Part shown: in pieces, positions 16,294 to 24,835 of the stretch
Layout of the letters: every line of letters starts with the position of its first letter
Position numbering within the stretch: the stretch's first letter is position 1
Origin: Streptomyces sp. NBC_00576
GTDB lineage: Bacteria > Actinomycetota > Actinomycetes > Streptomycetales > Streptomycetaceae
Length of the DNA: 64,000 nt
Assembly (NCBI RefSeq): GCF_036345175.1
Contig: NZ_CP107780.1
Location: 2,914,001 to 2,978,000, forward strand
Direction: 5' to 3'
Translations under genes and position numbers: made by a program
The notes under the pieces: generated by a model
Told to the model about the DNA's origin: nothing
What the model saw: only the letters and a program-made list of their open reading frames with translations
Database searches by the model: none

Positions 16294-16893
16294 ATGCGAG
16301 CGAAACGAGGAGTGCCTCGGCGCCCAGGACTGCTACTGGCCCTGGCCCTGATGCTGATACTGACGTCGTCGACGGCACGGGGAGCCGGGGCGCCCCCGCC
16401 AACGGAACCGCCCACCACGGACACCCCTCCCACACCCACGGTCGCCCGCGCCTGGCCGGTGGGAATCCGCCCCCTGGTCCTGCGAGCCTGGGAACCGCCC
16501 CCGACGCCCTACGCCAGGGGTCACCGAGGCGTGGACCTGGCGGCAGTCCCCGGCGCCCCGGTTCGTGCGGTAGCCACGGGCCGGGTGCACTTCGCGGGCC
16601 GGGTGGCGGGAAGGGGAGTCGTCTCCGTGGAACTCTCGGGCACGGGCACCCCACCCCTGCGAACGACGTACGAACCGGTGACGGCCGCGGTGGAGAAGGG
16701 CACGGAGGTGACGGCGGGCGAGGTGCTGGGCACGCTGGAGGCCGGGCGCGGACACTGCACGACGACGTGCGTGCACTGGGGCCTGTTGAGAGGCGACACG
16801 TACCTGGACCCTCTGACGCTGCTACCCCCATGGCTGCTCCGCAGGGGCCCGTCCCGCCTTCTTCCGGTACTGGGCGTACCGCTGTCCGGATAG
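16294..16893 (+). CDS. secreted M23-family (LytM-like) peptidase-fold protein
   Basis: A 199-residue exported protein. A signal peptide covers residues 1 to about 30, followed by a short Pro/Thr-rich linker and an M23 fold. The first zinc-ligand motif HRGVD (His77, Asp81) is intact. At the second site, where most M23 enzymes have HxHF, the sequence is CTTTCVHWG. The metal-ligand His161 is kept but the preceding His is replaced by Cys. This CxHWG form may alter or abolish endopeptidase activity. It is divergent from rpsB and convergent with the TetR gene. A role in cell-wall remodelling is inferred. Confidence 0.85.
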   Translation: MRAKRGVPRRPGLLLALALMLILTSSTARGAGAPPPTEPPTTDTPPTPTVARAWPVGIRPLVLRAWEPPPTPYARGHRGVDLAAVPGAPVRAVATGRVHFAGRVAGRGVVSVELSGTGTPPLRTTYEPVTAAVEKGTEVTAGEVLGTLEAGRGHCTTTCVHWGLLRGDTYLDPLTLLPPWLLRRGPSRLLPVLGVPLSG

Positions 16894-16920
16894 CCACAGG
16901 CAGGCGTACACCCGCCCGGC

Positions 16921-16975
16921 CTGCGGGCATGCGTGCCGCTGTGGGGCGGCACGGGTGGGCGCAGGCGGCACCCCG
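16921..16975. repeat. dispersed ~52-bp repeat, copy 2 (intergenic)
   Basis: Begins CTGCGGGCATGCGTGCCGCT and continues GGGGCGGCACGGGTGGGCGC. It matches 1112-1162 nearly end to end. GTGCCGC and GCGGCAC pair to form a 7-bp stem. This copy sits between convergent genes, the usual place for such streptomycete repeats, and may serve as a terminator. Confidence 0.7.
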
Positions 16976-17030
16976 CAAGCGCGGGCAACCGAGATCTCCT
17001 CGACGGCCGCACCGACTCACGGAGCCCGAT

Positions 17031-17621
17031 TCAACCCCGTACACCCCGCAGAGCCATCCCCACAGCCGCATCCGTGATCACCGCAGGATCTTCCGCAACC
17101 CCGAACTCGATCCGCCGCACAGCCGCATCCACAATCCCCTGCAACAACATCGCGGCGAGCCGAGGCTCCTCATGCCCGACATCCCGCAACGCCTCGACCA
17201 CCATCGCGACAAGCCCCCCGTGCGCCGCCCGGATCTTCTCCCGGGCCCCGGCGTCCAGCTCGCTCGCCGAGATCGCCACCACTGCCCGATGACGCCGGTC
17301 GCCCACCAGGGCGAGCTGCCGGCGCACATACGCCTCGACCTTGCCCTCGGGCCCGTCCGCCGCGGCCATCGCAGCCTCGACCTCGGCCGCCCAGACCGGG
17401 AAGTCGACCTCGCACAGCTCCTCGACGACGGACGCCCGCGACCGGAAGTACTCATAGACGGACGACCGCGCGAGCCCTGTCCGCTCGGCCAGGGCCGGGA
17501 AGGTCAGCGCCTCCGTCCCGCCCTCGGACAACAGGGACCTCGCCGCGTCCAGCAGGGCGGCTCGCTGCATCGACCGGTGCTCGGCCACGGAGGCCGCTCG
17601 AATCCTTGGCACGTCAACCAC
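17031..17621 (-). CDS. TetR-family transcriptional regulator
   Basis: A 196-residue repressor-type protein. Residues about 15-62 form the TetR DNA-binding domain: RAALLDAARSLLSEGGTEAL then the helix-turn-helix LTFPALAERTGLARSSVYEYF. The remaining helices are the variable ligand-binding and dimerisation domain. The GTG at 17621 is used; a second GTG at 17612 would give a slightly shorter product. It lies between the M23 gene (convergent) and whiG (63 bases upstream, same strand). Target and ligand unknown; a weak palindrome ACTGTAC/GGACGGT overlaps its own start region. Confidence 0.88.
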   Translation of the reverse strand: MVDVPRIRAASVAEHRSMQRAALLDAARSLLSEGGTEALTFPALAERTGLARSSVYEYFRSRASVVEELCEVDFPVWAAEVEAAMAAADGPEGKVEAYVRRQLALVGDRRHRAVVAISASELDAGAREKIRAAHGGLVAMVVEALRDVGHEEPRLAAMLLQGIVDAAVRRIEFGVAEDPAVITDAAVGMALRGVRG

Positions 17622-17685
17622 TGTACGGACGGTGCGCCCCGGAGGGGAGACACTCCCGTCACCCAGGTCGCCCGGGCCGACCGGG

Positions 17686-18528
17686 TCATCGACCGAAGCT
17701 CGCCAGCTTCGCGCGCAGTTGCAGCACCGACTTGGTGTGGATCTGGCTGACCCGGCTCTCGGTCACGCCCAGCACATTGCCGATCTCCGCGAGGGTGAGG
17801 CCCTCGTAGTAGTACAGCGTCACCACGGTCTTCTCCCGGTCGGGCAGCGTGTTGATCGCCCGCGCCAGGAACCGCCGCAGCTCCCGGCCCTCGGCCACCT
17901 CGACCGGGTTGTCGGCGGCGGTGTCCTCCAGCGTGTCCATGAGGCTCAGCCGGTCCCCGCCCTCACCCCCCGCGTGCAACAGCTCCTCCAGCGCCACCAC
18001 GTTCGCCAGGGACAGCTGACTGAACACCGCATGGAGTTCGTCGACCGCGATGCCCATCTCGGCGGCCACCTCGCCCTCTGACGGCGTCCGCCGCAGCCGC
18101 GCCTCCAGCGTCGCGTACGCCCGCTCCACGTTCCGCGCCTTCTGCCGTACCGACCGCGGAATCCAGTCCAGCGCCCGCAGTTCGTCGATCATCGCGCCCC
18201 GGATGCGTGTGATCGCGTACGTCTCGAACTTGATCTCCCGCTCGATGTCGAACTTCTCGATCGCGTCGATCAGCCCGAACACCCCGGAGGAGACGAAGTC
18301 CGCCTGCTCGACATTGGGCGGCAGCCCGACGCTCACCCGGCCGGCGACGTACTTCACGAGCGGTGAGTAGTGCAGGATCAGCTGCTCGCGCAGCCGCTCG
18401 TCGCCCGTCGTCTTGTACGAACGCCACAGCTCGTCGAGCGTCGAGGGAGCGGGCGGGCGCACGTTACCGCCGTCGCGGGCGGCCGGTGGGGCCGCCGCCC
18501 GGTCGGACCCGGAGGTGTGCTGGGGCAT
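17686..18528 (-). CDS. whiG: RNA polymerase sigma factor WhiG
   Basis: A 280-residue FliA-class sigma factor, the exact length known for Streptomyces WhiG, which commits aerial hyphae to sporulation. Region 2 is visible as HYSPLVKYVAGRVSVGLPPN and FGLIDAIEKFDIEREIKFET, ending in RALDWIPRSVRQKAR. Region 4 is LPDREKTVVTLYYYEGLTLA followed by the helix-turn-helix EIGNVLGVTESRVSQIHTKS. The start MPQHTSGSD was chosen because the upstream 85 codons are low-complexity. Known targets include whiH and whiI. Anti-sigma control of WhiG by RsiG is established in the genus; no rsiG is visible here. Confidence 0.96.
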   Translation of the reverse strand: MPQHTSGSDRAAAPPAARDGGNVRPPAPSTLDELWRSYKTTGDERLREQLILHYSPLVKYVAGRVSVGLPPNVEQADFVSSGVFGLIDAIEKFDIEREIKFETYAITRIRGAMIDELRALDWIPRSVRQKARNVERAYATLEARLRRTPSEGEVAAEMGIAVDELHAVFSQLSLANVVALEELLHAGGEGGDRLSLMDTLEDTAADNPVEVAEGRELRRFLARAINTLPDREKTVVTLYYYEGLTLAEIGNVLGVTESRVSQIHTKSVLQLRAKLASFGR

Positions 18529-18850
18529 ACGTCGCCTAGTGCCGTTCTGCCGTGAACCGGTGGTGTCTGGATGGGTGGCCGGGTGGGCCGTCGGTCTGTC
18601 GCGGTCTGATGTCGAATTACCCGTCTGGTCGAATTGCCTGTCCGACTGCCGGTCTGCACCGGAATCCACGTGAGCGTAGCGTGACTGAGGTGTCGCAGTG
18701 TGCGAGGTCGAGGGGACGGGCTGTACGCAGATGCGTTCCGCTGGACGCCCCTCAGGGTCATGACCGTCGCCCTGTGTGACCATCGGAGCGGACCAACTGC
18801 GGGAAATACCAAGGGCGTCGGGAATCCCCCGGACGGCCGAACACGCTCGG
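18529..18850. other. 322-base gap between dprA end and whiG start
   Basis: Whole whiG upstream region. No conserved coding frame or strong hairpin is visible. It contains repeated GACAG/CGAC-rich short direct repeats close to whiG. Candidate promoter elements on the minus strand are weak, for example TACGCT in the stretch near 18677. The whiG promoter must lie here, or transcription reads through from dprA. Confidence 0.5.
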
Positions 18851-20032
18851 TCAGCATCGGTCCCGTGCGGACCGGATGGAGATCATCGCCTGGCGTGTCA
18901 ACTTCCAGCCGTCGTCATGTCGTTCGACGTAACCAAGTGATCGGAGCTCGTACAGTCTGGCGACCGCGTCGTCCTTCGCCGTCGACGCGCCCCGCGCGAT
19001 GTCGTCCACCGTCGCCGTCCCGCGCGCGGGAAGCGCCGCCAGGACACGTTCCGCCGGCGGTTCCAGCAGGTCACGCGGGAGCACCGGCCCGCGCCGGTCC
19101 GGCGCAAGTTCGCCCATGTCCCCGACCAGCTCGGCGACTTCGGCGGCGTCGGTGACCAGAATCGCGTCGCCACGCAGGAGCTCGTGCACACCTGCGGAGA
19201 GCCCGCTGGTGGCGGGTCCAGGTACCCCTATCGTGAACCGCCCCAGCCGCTGCGCCGCCCGCGCGGTGACGAGCGAACCGCTGCGGTACGCGGCCTCGAC
19301 GACCACGGTCCCCCGGGTGAGGGCCGCGATCACCCGGTTCCGCATCACGAACCGGCTCTGCGTCGGATGGTCACCGGGCGGCAACTCCCCCACCACCAGC
19401 CCCTGTTCGGCGATCCTGGTGATCAACTGGGTGTGCCCGCGGGGGTAGGGCCGGTCGACACCGCAGGCGAGTACGGCGACGGTGGCCCCGCCCGCACCGA
19501 GCGCACCCCGGTGCGCGGCCCCGTCGACCCCGTACGCACCGCCCGACACCACCACCCACCCTTGCTCCGCGAGCCCGGCGGCGAGCGTGGCCGCCATGTG
19601 GGCGCCGTACTCGGTGCAGGCCCGGGCTCCCACCACGGCGACGGACCGCAGCGCCCACATCCGGAGGCTGGGCCGCCCGCGCACCCACAGTCCCATGGGC
19701 CGCGCGTCTCCGAGGTCGTCGAGCTGGGCCGGCCACTCCAGCTCGCCGGGCCACACGAACCGCACCCCCGCCGCCCGTGCGACGGCGAGATCCCGCTCGG
19801 GCTCGGCCTGTGCCGCCCGCGCGCACAGCCCCGCCCACCGGGTCCCGGTGACCCCGGTCAGCATCGGACCGCCGTCCCGCAGCCGCCGTACGACCTCCAC
19901 TGCCCCGCACTCCCGGACCCACCGCCCGGCGACCTCGTCCCCCGGCTCGACGACCCGGGTGAGGAAGACCCGGGCAAGTCCTTCCGCACCCGAATGCCCA
20001 CGTGCCTCAGCGCCGGCCGCGTCCCCCGTCAT
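18851..20032 (-). CDS. dprA: DNA-processing protein DprA (Smf)
   Basis: A 393-residue DprA, which loads RecA on incoming single-stranded DNA. The Rossmann-like core shows VAVVGARACTEYG, VVSGGAYGVDGAAHRGAL and GELPPGDHP, then RFVMRNRVIAALTRGTVVVE with the conserved RNR. A C-terminal winged-helix domain (about 315-385) follows. The ATG overlaps the yifB stop (ATGA). In Streptomyces, which is not known to be naturally transformable, DprA affects plasmid and chromosomal recombination. It belongs to the yraN-yifB-dprA unit just upstream of whiG. Confidence 0.94.
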   Translation of the reverse strand: MTGDAAGAEARGHSGAEGLARVFLTRVVEPGDEVAGRWVRECGAVEVVRRLRDGGPMLTGVTGTRWAGLCARAAQAEPERDLAVARAAGVRFVWPGELEWPAQLDDLGDARPMGLWVRGRPSLRMWALRSVAVVGARACTEYGAHMAATLAAGLAEQGWVVVSGGAYGVDGAAHRGALGAGGATVAVLACGVDRPYPRGHTQLITRIAEQGLVVGELPPGDHPTQSRFVMRNRVIAALTRGTVVVEAAYRSGSLVTARAAQRLGRFTIGVPGPATSGLSAGVHELLRGDAILVTDAAEVAELVGDMGELAPDRRGPVLPRDLLEPPAERVLAALPARGTATVDDIARGASTAKDDAVARLYELRSLGYVERHDDGWKLTRQAMISIRSARDRC

Positions 20033-21654
20033 GTCAGCGCCCCGATGGCCATGGGCACCCCGCGCGGCACCCCCGTACGCAGTTGCAGCGCGAGGGCGAC
20101 GTCCGTCGTGTCGGGCCGGTCGTGGCCGACGAGGTCCGCGACGGTCCAGGCGACCCGCAGGACGCGGTCGATCCCGCGCGCGGTGAGTACCCCGCGCTCC
20201 AGGTTCCGCTCGGCCTCCTCCATCGCGCCGGGCACCGCATGCCAGCGGCTGCGCAGCTCCCGTCCCGGCACCTCGCTGTTGGTCAGCCACGGGGTCCCCA
20301 CGAGCCGCGCCGTCGCCCGCTCGCGGGCCGCCCGCACCCGCTCGGCGACCGTCGCCGTGGACTCGCCCCGCGCCCCGCGTTCGGTGAGTTGGGAGCGAGT
20401 GACCCGATCCACCTCGACCCGCAGGTCGACCCGGTCGAGCAGCGGCCCGGAGAGCCGGGCCTGGTAGCGCCGGATCACAGAGGGCGGGCACTCGCAGAGG
20501 GTGTCCCGCTGGGAGAAGCGGCCGCACGGGCATGGGTTGGCCGCCAGAATCATCAGGAACCTGGCCGGGAACCGCACGACCCCCGCGCTCCGCGCGATCA
20601 CTACATGCCCGGCCTCAAGGGGCTGACGCAGGGCGTCCAGCACCTGACTGCCGAATTCTGGGGTTTCATCCAGAAAAAGTACTCCCCGATGAGCCAGGGA
20701 CACGGCTCCGGGCCGCGCCACCCCCTGTCCGCCGCCGACGAGTGCCTGCATGGTGGCCGAGTGGTGCGGCGCGCAGTAGGGCGCCGTGTCGATCAGGGGC
20801 TTGCCCGGCGGCAGCAGGCCCGCGACCGAGTGCACCGCGGTGACCTCCAGCGACTCCTCCCGGGTGAGCCGGGGCAGGACTGCGGGCAGCCGCTCGGCGA
20901 GCATGGTCTTGCCGGCCCCCGGCGGGCCTTCCAGAAAAACGTGGTGGCCGCCGGCCGCGGCCACCTCCATCGCCGTGCGCGCCGAGTGCTGACCTACGAC
21001 GTCGGCCAGGTCGTGACCGTTGTCGTACTGCGCGGCGCCCATGCTGTGCATGCCCGTGGCCGCCCCGGTGCCCGGCATCCGCAGGCCCGCCATCAGCGGG
21101 TCCGGGCGGCCGTGCTCGTCCGGTTCCTCCTCGGGCACGGGCTCGTCCGTGAGGACGGCGATCAGTTGCCGCAGACTGCGCACACCGAGCACCGACACTC
21201 CGGGGACCAGCGCGGCCTCGGCCGCGGCGCACTCCGGTACGACCACCTGTTCGTATCCCGAGTCGGCCGCCGCCAGCACCGCCGGAAGGATGCCCCTGAC
21301 GGGTCGCACCCGGCCGTCGAGACCCAGCTCGCCGATCATCACGATGTCGGCGAGGACCCGGGGGTCGATCCGCTCGGCGGCGCCGAGCACGGCGGCCGCG
21401 ACGGCGAGATCGAACCCGCTGCCGCTCTTGGGCACGGACGCCGGACTGAGCCCCACCGTGAGCTTCTTCTGCGGCCAGGCCGCCCCCGAGTTGACGACCG
21501 CGGCCCGGACCCGGTCCCGGCTCTCGGTCAGGCTCTTGTCGGGCAGTCCCACCAGGGTGAACGCGGCGACGCCGGGTTCGAGATCCGCCTGGACCTCGAC
21601 GACCACGCCCTCGACACCGACGAGCGCCACCGAACACGTACGGGCGAATCCCAT
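20029..21654 (-). CDS. YifB/ComM-family Mg-chelatase-like AAA+ ATPase
   Basis: A 541-residue ComM-type hexameric ATPase linked to branch migration during DNA integration. The N-terminal Lon-protease-like fold starts MGFARTCSVALVGVEGVVVE, with DLAVAAAVLGA. The AAA+ core has Walker A GPPGAGKTML, Walker B GVLFLDETPEFG, and a C4-type zinc segment NPCPCGRFSQRDTLCECPP typical of the family. The C-terminal Mg_chelatase_C domain ends the protein. Start and stop overlap both neighbours (TGATG with yraN, ATGA with dprA). Confidence 0.94.
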   Translation of the reverse strand: MGFARTCSVALVGVEGVVVEVQADLEPGVAAFTLVGLPDKSLTESRDRVRAAVVNSGAAWPQKKLTVGLSPASVPKSGSGFDLAVAAAVLGAAERIDPRVLADIVMIGELGLDGRVRPVRGILPAVLAAADSGYEQVVVPECAAAEAALVPGVSVLGVRSLRQLIAVLTDEPVPEEEPDEHGRPDPLMAGLRMPGTGAATGMHSMGAAQYDNGHDLADVVGQHSARTAMEVAAAGGHHVFLEGPPGAGKTMLAERLPAVLPRLTREESLEVTAVHSVAGLLPPGKPLIDTAPYCAPHHSATMQALVGGGQGVARPGAVSLAHRGVLFLDETPEFGSQVLDALRQPLEAGHVVIARSAGVVRFPARFLMILAANPCPCGRFSQRDTLCECPPSVIRRYQARLSGPLLDRVDLRVEVDRVTRSQLTERGARGESTATVAERVRAARERATARLVGTPWLTNSEVPGRELRSRWHAVPGAMEEAERNLERGVLTARGIDRVLRVAWTVADLVGHDRPDTTDVALALQLRTGVPRGVPMAIGALT

Positions 21655-22040
21655 CACGCCACCCCCCGCGCGTGTTCCACCACGGGCGCGCCGCGCTCGG
21701 GCAGCAGAACGCCGACCAGGTCGATGCGGACGCCGCCGGGTGGCGCTCCCCCGTGTTCCTGGACCCAGCGCTCGGCGAGGCCCCGCAGCCGCTCCGCCTT
21801 GGCCGGCGTGACGGCCGCCATCGGGTGTTGGAAGACCCCCGCCGGTCCGGCCGCCCGGCGGGTCTTGACCTCGCAGACGACGAGCGCGTCGCCGTCGCGG
21901 GCCACGATGTCGATCTCGCCGGTCCGGCCGGCGCGCCAGTTGCGGTCCAGGACCGTCATTCCGGCCTCGGTCAGCCGCCGCGCGGCCAGCTCCTCGCCGT
22001 ACCTGCCCAGTGCACCGCGCTGTGCGTTGCGTGTGTTCAT
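21654..22040 (-). CDS. YraN/UPF0102 family nuclease-fold protein
   Basis: A 128-residue protein of the Holliday-junction-resolvase-like restriction-endonuclease fold. The family core is GRYGEELAARRLTEAG, then GEIDIVARDGDALVVCEVKT with the conserved E-D-ExK residues, and a C-terminal RIDLVGV strand. Biochemical function is not established in the family. It is the first gene of the yraN-yifB-dprA unit, overlapping yifB by one base, which points to DNA processing. It is 107 bases downstream of the DUF2469 gene. Confidence 0.93.
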   Translation of the reverse strand: MNTRNAQRGALGRYGEELAARRLTEAGMTVLDRNWRAGRTGEIDIVARDGDALVVCEVKTRRAAGPAGVFQHPMAAVTPAKAERLRGLAERWVQEHGGAPPGGVRIDLVGVLLPERGAPVVEHARGVA

Positions 22041-22147
22041 GTCGGCACCACCTCCGGCGCCAACAATGCGGGCAGTTCAAAGAGCTATTGGATCTTGGTG
22101 GACAACCTTGGCATTGTGGATAACTCCGCCACCCGCCCGGGTCACGG

Positions 22148-22456
22148 TCAGCCGCCCGGGAGCTCCAGATCGCTCTTGTTCAGCTCTTCGATGTTCACGT
22201 CCTTGAACGTGAGCACCCGTACCTGCTTCACGAACCGGGCCGGCCGGTACATGTCCCACACCCAGGCGTCCGCCATGGACACCTCGAAGAACACCTCGCC
22301 CTGGACCGAGTGCACCTGCATCTCGTAGTCGTTGGTGAGGTAGAAGCGCCGTTCGGTCTCGATCACGTATTTGAACAGACCGACGACATCGCGGTACTCC
22401 CGGTAGAGCTTCAGCTCCATCTCGGTCTCGTACTTCTCGAGGTCCTCGGCGCTCAT
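22148..22456 (-). CDS. DUF2469 family protein
   Basis: A 102-residue acidic soluble protein nearly invariant across actinobacteria. It starts MSAEDLEKYETEMELKLYRE and contains LFKYVIETERRFYLTNDYEM and EVSMADAWVWDMYRPARFVK. No function is established; there is no membrane segment or catalytic motif. It lies between the NUDIX gene (55 bases upstream) and the yraN group. Its position between signal peptidases and yraN is a conserved actinobacterial arrangement. Confidence 0.92.
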   Translation of the reverse strand: MSAEDLEKYETEMELKLYREYRDVVGLFKYVIETERRFYLTNDYEMQVHSVQGEVFFEVSMADAWVWDMYRPARFVKQVRVLTFKDVNIEELNKSDLELPGG

Positions 22457-22511
22457 GGCATGTTCCCCTTCAGCCGTGCGTCCCCCCATTGTGCGCCAGT
22501 ACCGCGAGCCC

Positions 22512-23036
22512 CTAGACGATTTCCGTGTCGAGGACGTCGGGCGTGGCCGGGGGGCCTTCGTCGAGCACCTTGCGCAGGAGCTCGGCGAGTCTGGTCGGAT
22601 ACACCGTCTCATGTGCCCGGGTCAGTTCCTGGCACGTCCACCAGCGTGCTCCGGCGACACTCCGCCGTTCCAGCTCGGTCTGGCCCGTGGCCCGGGTCTC
22701 GGTCCGGTCCGTACGGGCCAGGTAGTACCACTCGTCCTGGTCCCAGCGGCGCCCCGCGAACGGGAAGGAGCAGCGGCGCCGCCACAGCACCGGACCGAGT
22801 TCGACCTCGGTGATGCCGGTCTCCTCCGCGAGTTCCCGCAGCGCGGCCTCCTCGTGCGTCTCGTCGCCCTCAAGACCGCCGCCGGGGGTGAACCACCAGG
22901 CGTCCGCCGGATCGTCCGGCTCGTGCCCGTGCAGCAGCAGAATCCGGTCCTTCGGATCGAGGAGCACGACCCGGGCCACCTTGCGCATGCCACCGGCGTA
23001 CGAGTCGTCCGCACCGCCCACCGCGTCAGCGGGCAC
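22512..23036 (-). CDS. NUDIX hydrolase (MutT-like)
   Basis: A 174-residue hydrolase of nucleoside diphosphate-linked compounds. The NUDIX box is complete: GGGLEGDETHEEAALREL followed by AEETGI, with the REL-EE metal ligands present. GTG start overlapping the sipZ gene by 11 bases, so it is the next gene in the sip transcription unit. A mutT-like gene after sipZ is known from S. lividans. The substrate cannot be told from the sequence. Confidence 0.93.
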   Translation of the reverse strand: MPADAVGGADDSYAGGMRKVARVVLLDPKDRILLLHGHEPDDPADAWWFTPGGGLEGDETHEEAALRELAEETGITEVELGPVLWRRRCSFPFAGRRWDQDEWYYLARTDRTETRATGQTELERRSVAGARWWTCQELTRAHETVYPTRLAELLRKVLDEGPPATPDVLDTEIV

Positions 23037-23772
23037 CGGCAGGCTCCGCCACCGCGACTCCTCGCCGCTTCGCCGCCCGCTTCGCGATCGGCCCGTAGGC
23101 GCCGCCGCCCAGGACGAGCACCCCGCCCACCACGATCGCGACGGTGAGCAGCCGCAACGGACCCGGGGTGGACAGGCCCCCCAGGGGCTCGAAGCCCGTG
23201 GGACGGGCCAGCATGCCGTTCATGGGCCACACCACGGCGTCGACGCGCGCGTCCACCGAGCTGCGCGACACCGTGCCGTTGAAGGCCTCCGTGAGGTGCG
23301 CCGTGGAGTCCAGGGAGCCGGTGCGTTCGTCACCGAGCAGGAACAGGCGCCCCTCGGGGACCGTGATCGAGGGGATGTCGGTCAGCTCGGCAAGCTGGCC
23401 CTTGCGCAGGTAGGACTCCTGGATCTGCTTGCCGTTGACGACCAGCTTGCCGTCCGTGCAGCAGGAGACCGTGTCGCCGCCCACGGCCACGACCCGCTTG
23501 ACCAAGGGCATGTTGCCCCAGCTCGCCTGTCTGAAGACCACGACGTCACCGCGCTTGATGTCGCCGCCGTCGATCCGTTGGGCGAGCACCCGGTCACCGG
23601 CCACGATGGTGGGCGACATGGAGTCGGTCGGCACCGTGTACGGCTGGTAGAGGATCGCGCCCCAGACGAAGCCGCCGAGGAAGAGCACACAGCCGAGGGC
23701 CACGGCCAGTCCCGACAGCTTGCTGCCGAGCCGTCCGCGGCCCTCGTCCGTACGTGTCGTCGTACTGCTCAT
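23026..23772 (-). CDS. sipZ: type I signal peptidase SipZ
   Basis: A 248-residue membrane-bound serine protease that removes signal peptides. An N-terminal transmembrane helix (about 18-40) precedes the catalytic Ser in TVPTDSMSPT and the general-base Lys in MPLVKRVVAVGGD. Box E reads GDERTGSLDS, where the other three paralogues have GDHR. A second transmembrane helix lies near the C-terminus (about 205-225), followed by a basic tail. It is the last of four sip genes; sipY ends 37 bases upstream, so it may have its own promoter, as reported for S. lividans sipZ. Confidence 0.93.
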   Translation of the reverse strand: MSSTTTRTDEGRGRLGSKLSGLAVALGCVLFLGGFVWGAILYQPYTVPTDSMSPTIVAGDRVLAQRIDGGDIKRGDVVVFRQASWGNMPLVKRVVAVGGDTVSCCTDGKLVVNGKQIQESYLRKGQLAELTDIPSITVPEGRLFLLGDERTGSLDSTAHLTEAFNGTVSRSSVDARVDAVVWPMNGMLARPTGFEPLGGLSTPGPLRLLTVAIVVGGVLVLGGGAYGPIAKRAAKRRGVAVAEPAGAR

Positions 23773-23809
23773 TCCAGTGGTCTCCCAGATCGCTGCCTGG
23801 GACGGCACC

Positions 23810-24835
23810 CTACCCGGCGGTACCCGACCCGGGAACACCGGAGTTTCCGACGGTAACCGGAGTAGTCGTACGACCGGCCGCGCGGCGCCTGCGCCACAGC
23901 ACCAGCGGGACGGCGCCCGCGAGGCCCAGCGCGCCCGGGGCGGCGGCGCTCAGGTTCTGGTCGAAGGTGTCGGGAATGGGCAGCGTGTCCCAGCGGGTGG
24001 GCGGCCAGGCGACCACGATGGCGCGGCCGACCACGTTGTCCACGGGCACGAAGCCCGCGTTCTTGTCCTCCTGGTGGTACCGGGAGTCCAGCGAGTTCTG
24101 CCGGTGGTCACCCATGACCCAGATTTTGCCCGTCGGTACCGTGACCTTGAACTGGCCGCCCTGGTCGTCGACGCTGCACGGGGTGTTCCCCGCGTACACG
24201 TACGGCTCCTCGAGTGCCTTCCCGTTGACCTTCAGCGGGCCCGTGCCGTTGCACTCGATGGTGTCGCCGCCGACTCCGATGACGCGCTTGATGAGGTCCT
24301 TCTCGTTGGCGGACGGCATCAGGCCGATCCAGCCGAGGACCCGCTGCACGGGGTTCGGTTCGACGATCGGCTCGCCGGCCAGCCAGTCGGCGGGGTCGTG
24401 GAAGACGACGACCTCACCGCGCTCGGGCTCGGAGCCGAACCACGGCGTCAGCTTGTCGACCAGGACCCGGTCGCCCTGCTCCAGCGTGTGCTGCATGGAG
24501 TCCGAGGGGATGGAGAACGCCTGGACCAGGAAGGTCTTGATCAGCAGCGCGAGCACCAGCGCGATACCGATGAGCAGCGGCAACTCCTTCCAGAAGGAGC
24601 GCTGCTTTCTGGGCTTGTGGCCGGACTCGTCGAGGTCCTGCGCCGTGTCGTCCCCGGAGTCCCCACTGCCCGTCCCGGAGGACCCTGAGCCACTCCCCGA
24701 GGGCCCTGGGGCCCCGGAGTCACTCTCGGCGGGGACGGCGTCCTCTGCGGCCGGTGGAACCGGCTCCGCGGGGCGCTTTTCCTCGGGACCGTCCTGTCCG
24801 GACCGTGCGCCGACCGCCAAATCCCCCACATCCAC
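23810..24835 (-). CDS. sipY: type I signal peptidase SipY
   Basis: A 341-residue signal peptidase. Residues 1-80 are a cytoplasmic, Ser/Gly/Pro/Glu-rich extension, then a transmembrane helix (about 84-105). The catalytic Ser is in FSIPSDSMQHTL and the Lys in KDLIKRVIGVGGD; box E is GDHRQNSLDSRYH. A C-terminal transmembrane helix (about 300-318) ends in RRRRAAGR. GTG start at 24835, inside the 3' end of sipX (116-base overlap in another frame). In S. lividans SipY is the principal peptidase for secreted proteins; the same role is inferred here. Confidence 0.92.
   Translation of the reverse strand: MDVGDLAVGARSGQDGPEEKRPAEPVPPAAEDAVPAESDSGAPGPSGSGSGSSGTGSGDSGDDTAQDLDESGHKPRKQRSFWKELPLLIGIALVLALLIKTFLVQAFSIPSDSMQHTLEQGDRVLVDKLTPWFGSEPERGEVVVFHDPADWLAGEPIVEPNPVQRVLGWIGLMPSANEKDLIKRVIGVGGDTIECNGTGPLKVNGKALEEPYVYAGNTPCSVDDQGGQFKVTVPTGKIWVMGDHRQNSLDSRYHQEDKNAGFVPVDNVVGRAIVVAWPPTRWDTLPIPDTFDQNLSAAAPGALGLAGAVPLVLWRRRRAAGRTTTPVTVGNSGVPGSGTAG

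Noticed and set aside
17600..17635. ACTGTAC/GGACGGT dyad as TetR operator
   Set aside because: Only five of seven positions are symmetric; mentioned with the gene but not called.
18715..18739. ECF-sigma-like GGAAC-N17-GTC on the minus strand upstream of whiG
   Set aside because: The spacing and -10 sequence do not match the SigE consensus closely, and it lies far from the start. Too frequent in GC-rich DNA to call.
20002..22206. Long plus-strand open frame over yifB and yraN
   Set aside because: Composition-driven shadow. The minus strand carries ComM and YraN motifs with overlapping start and stop codons.
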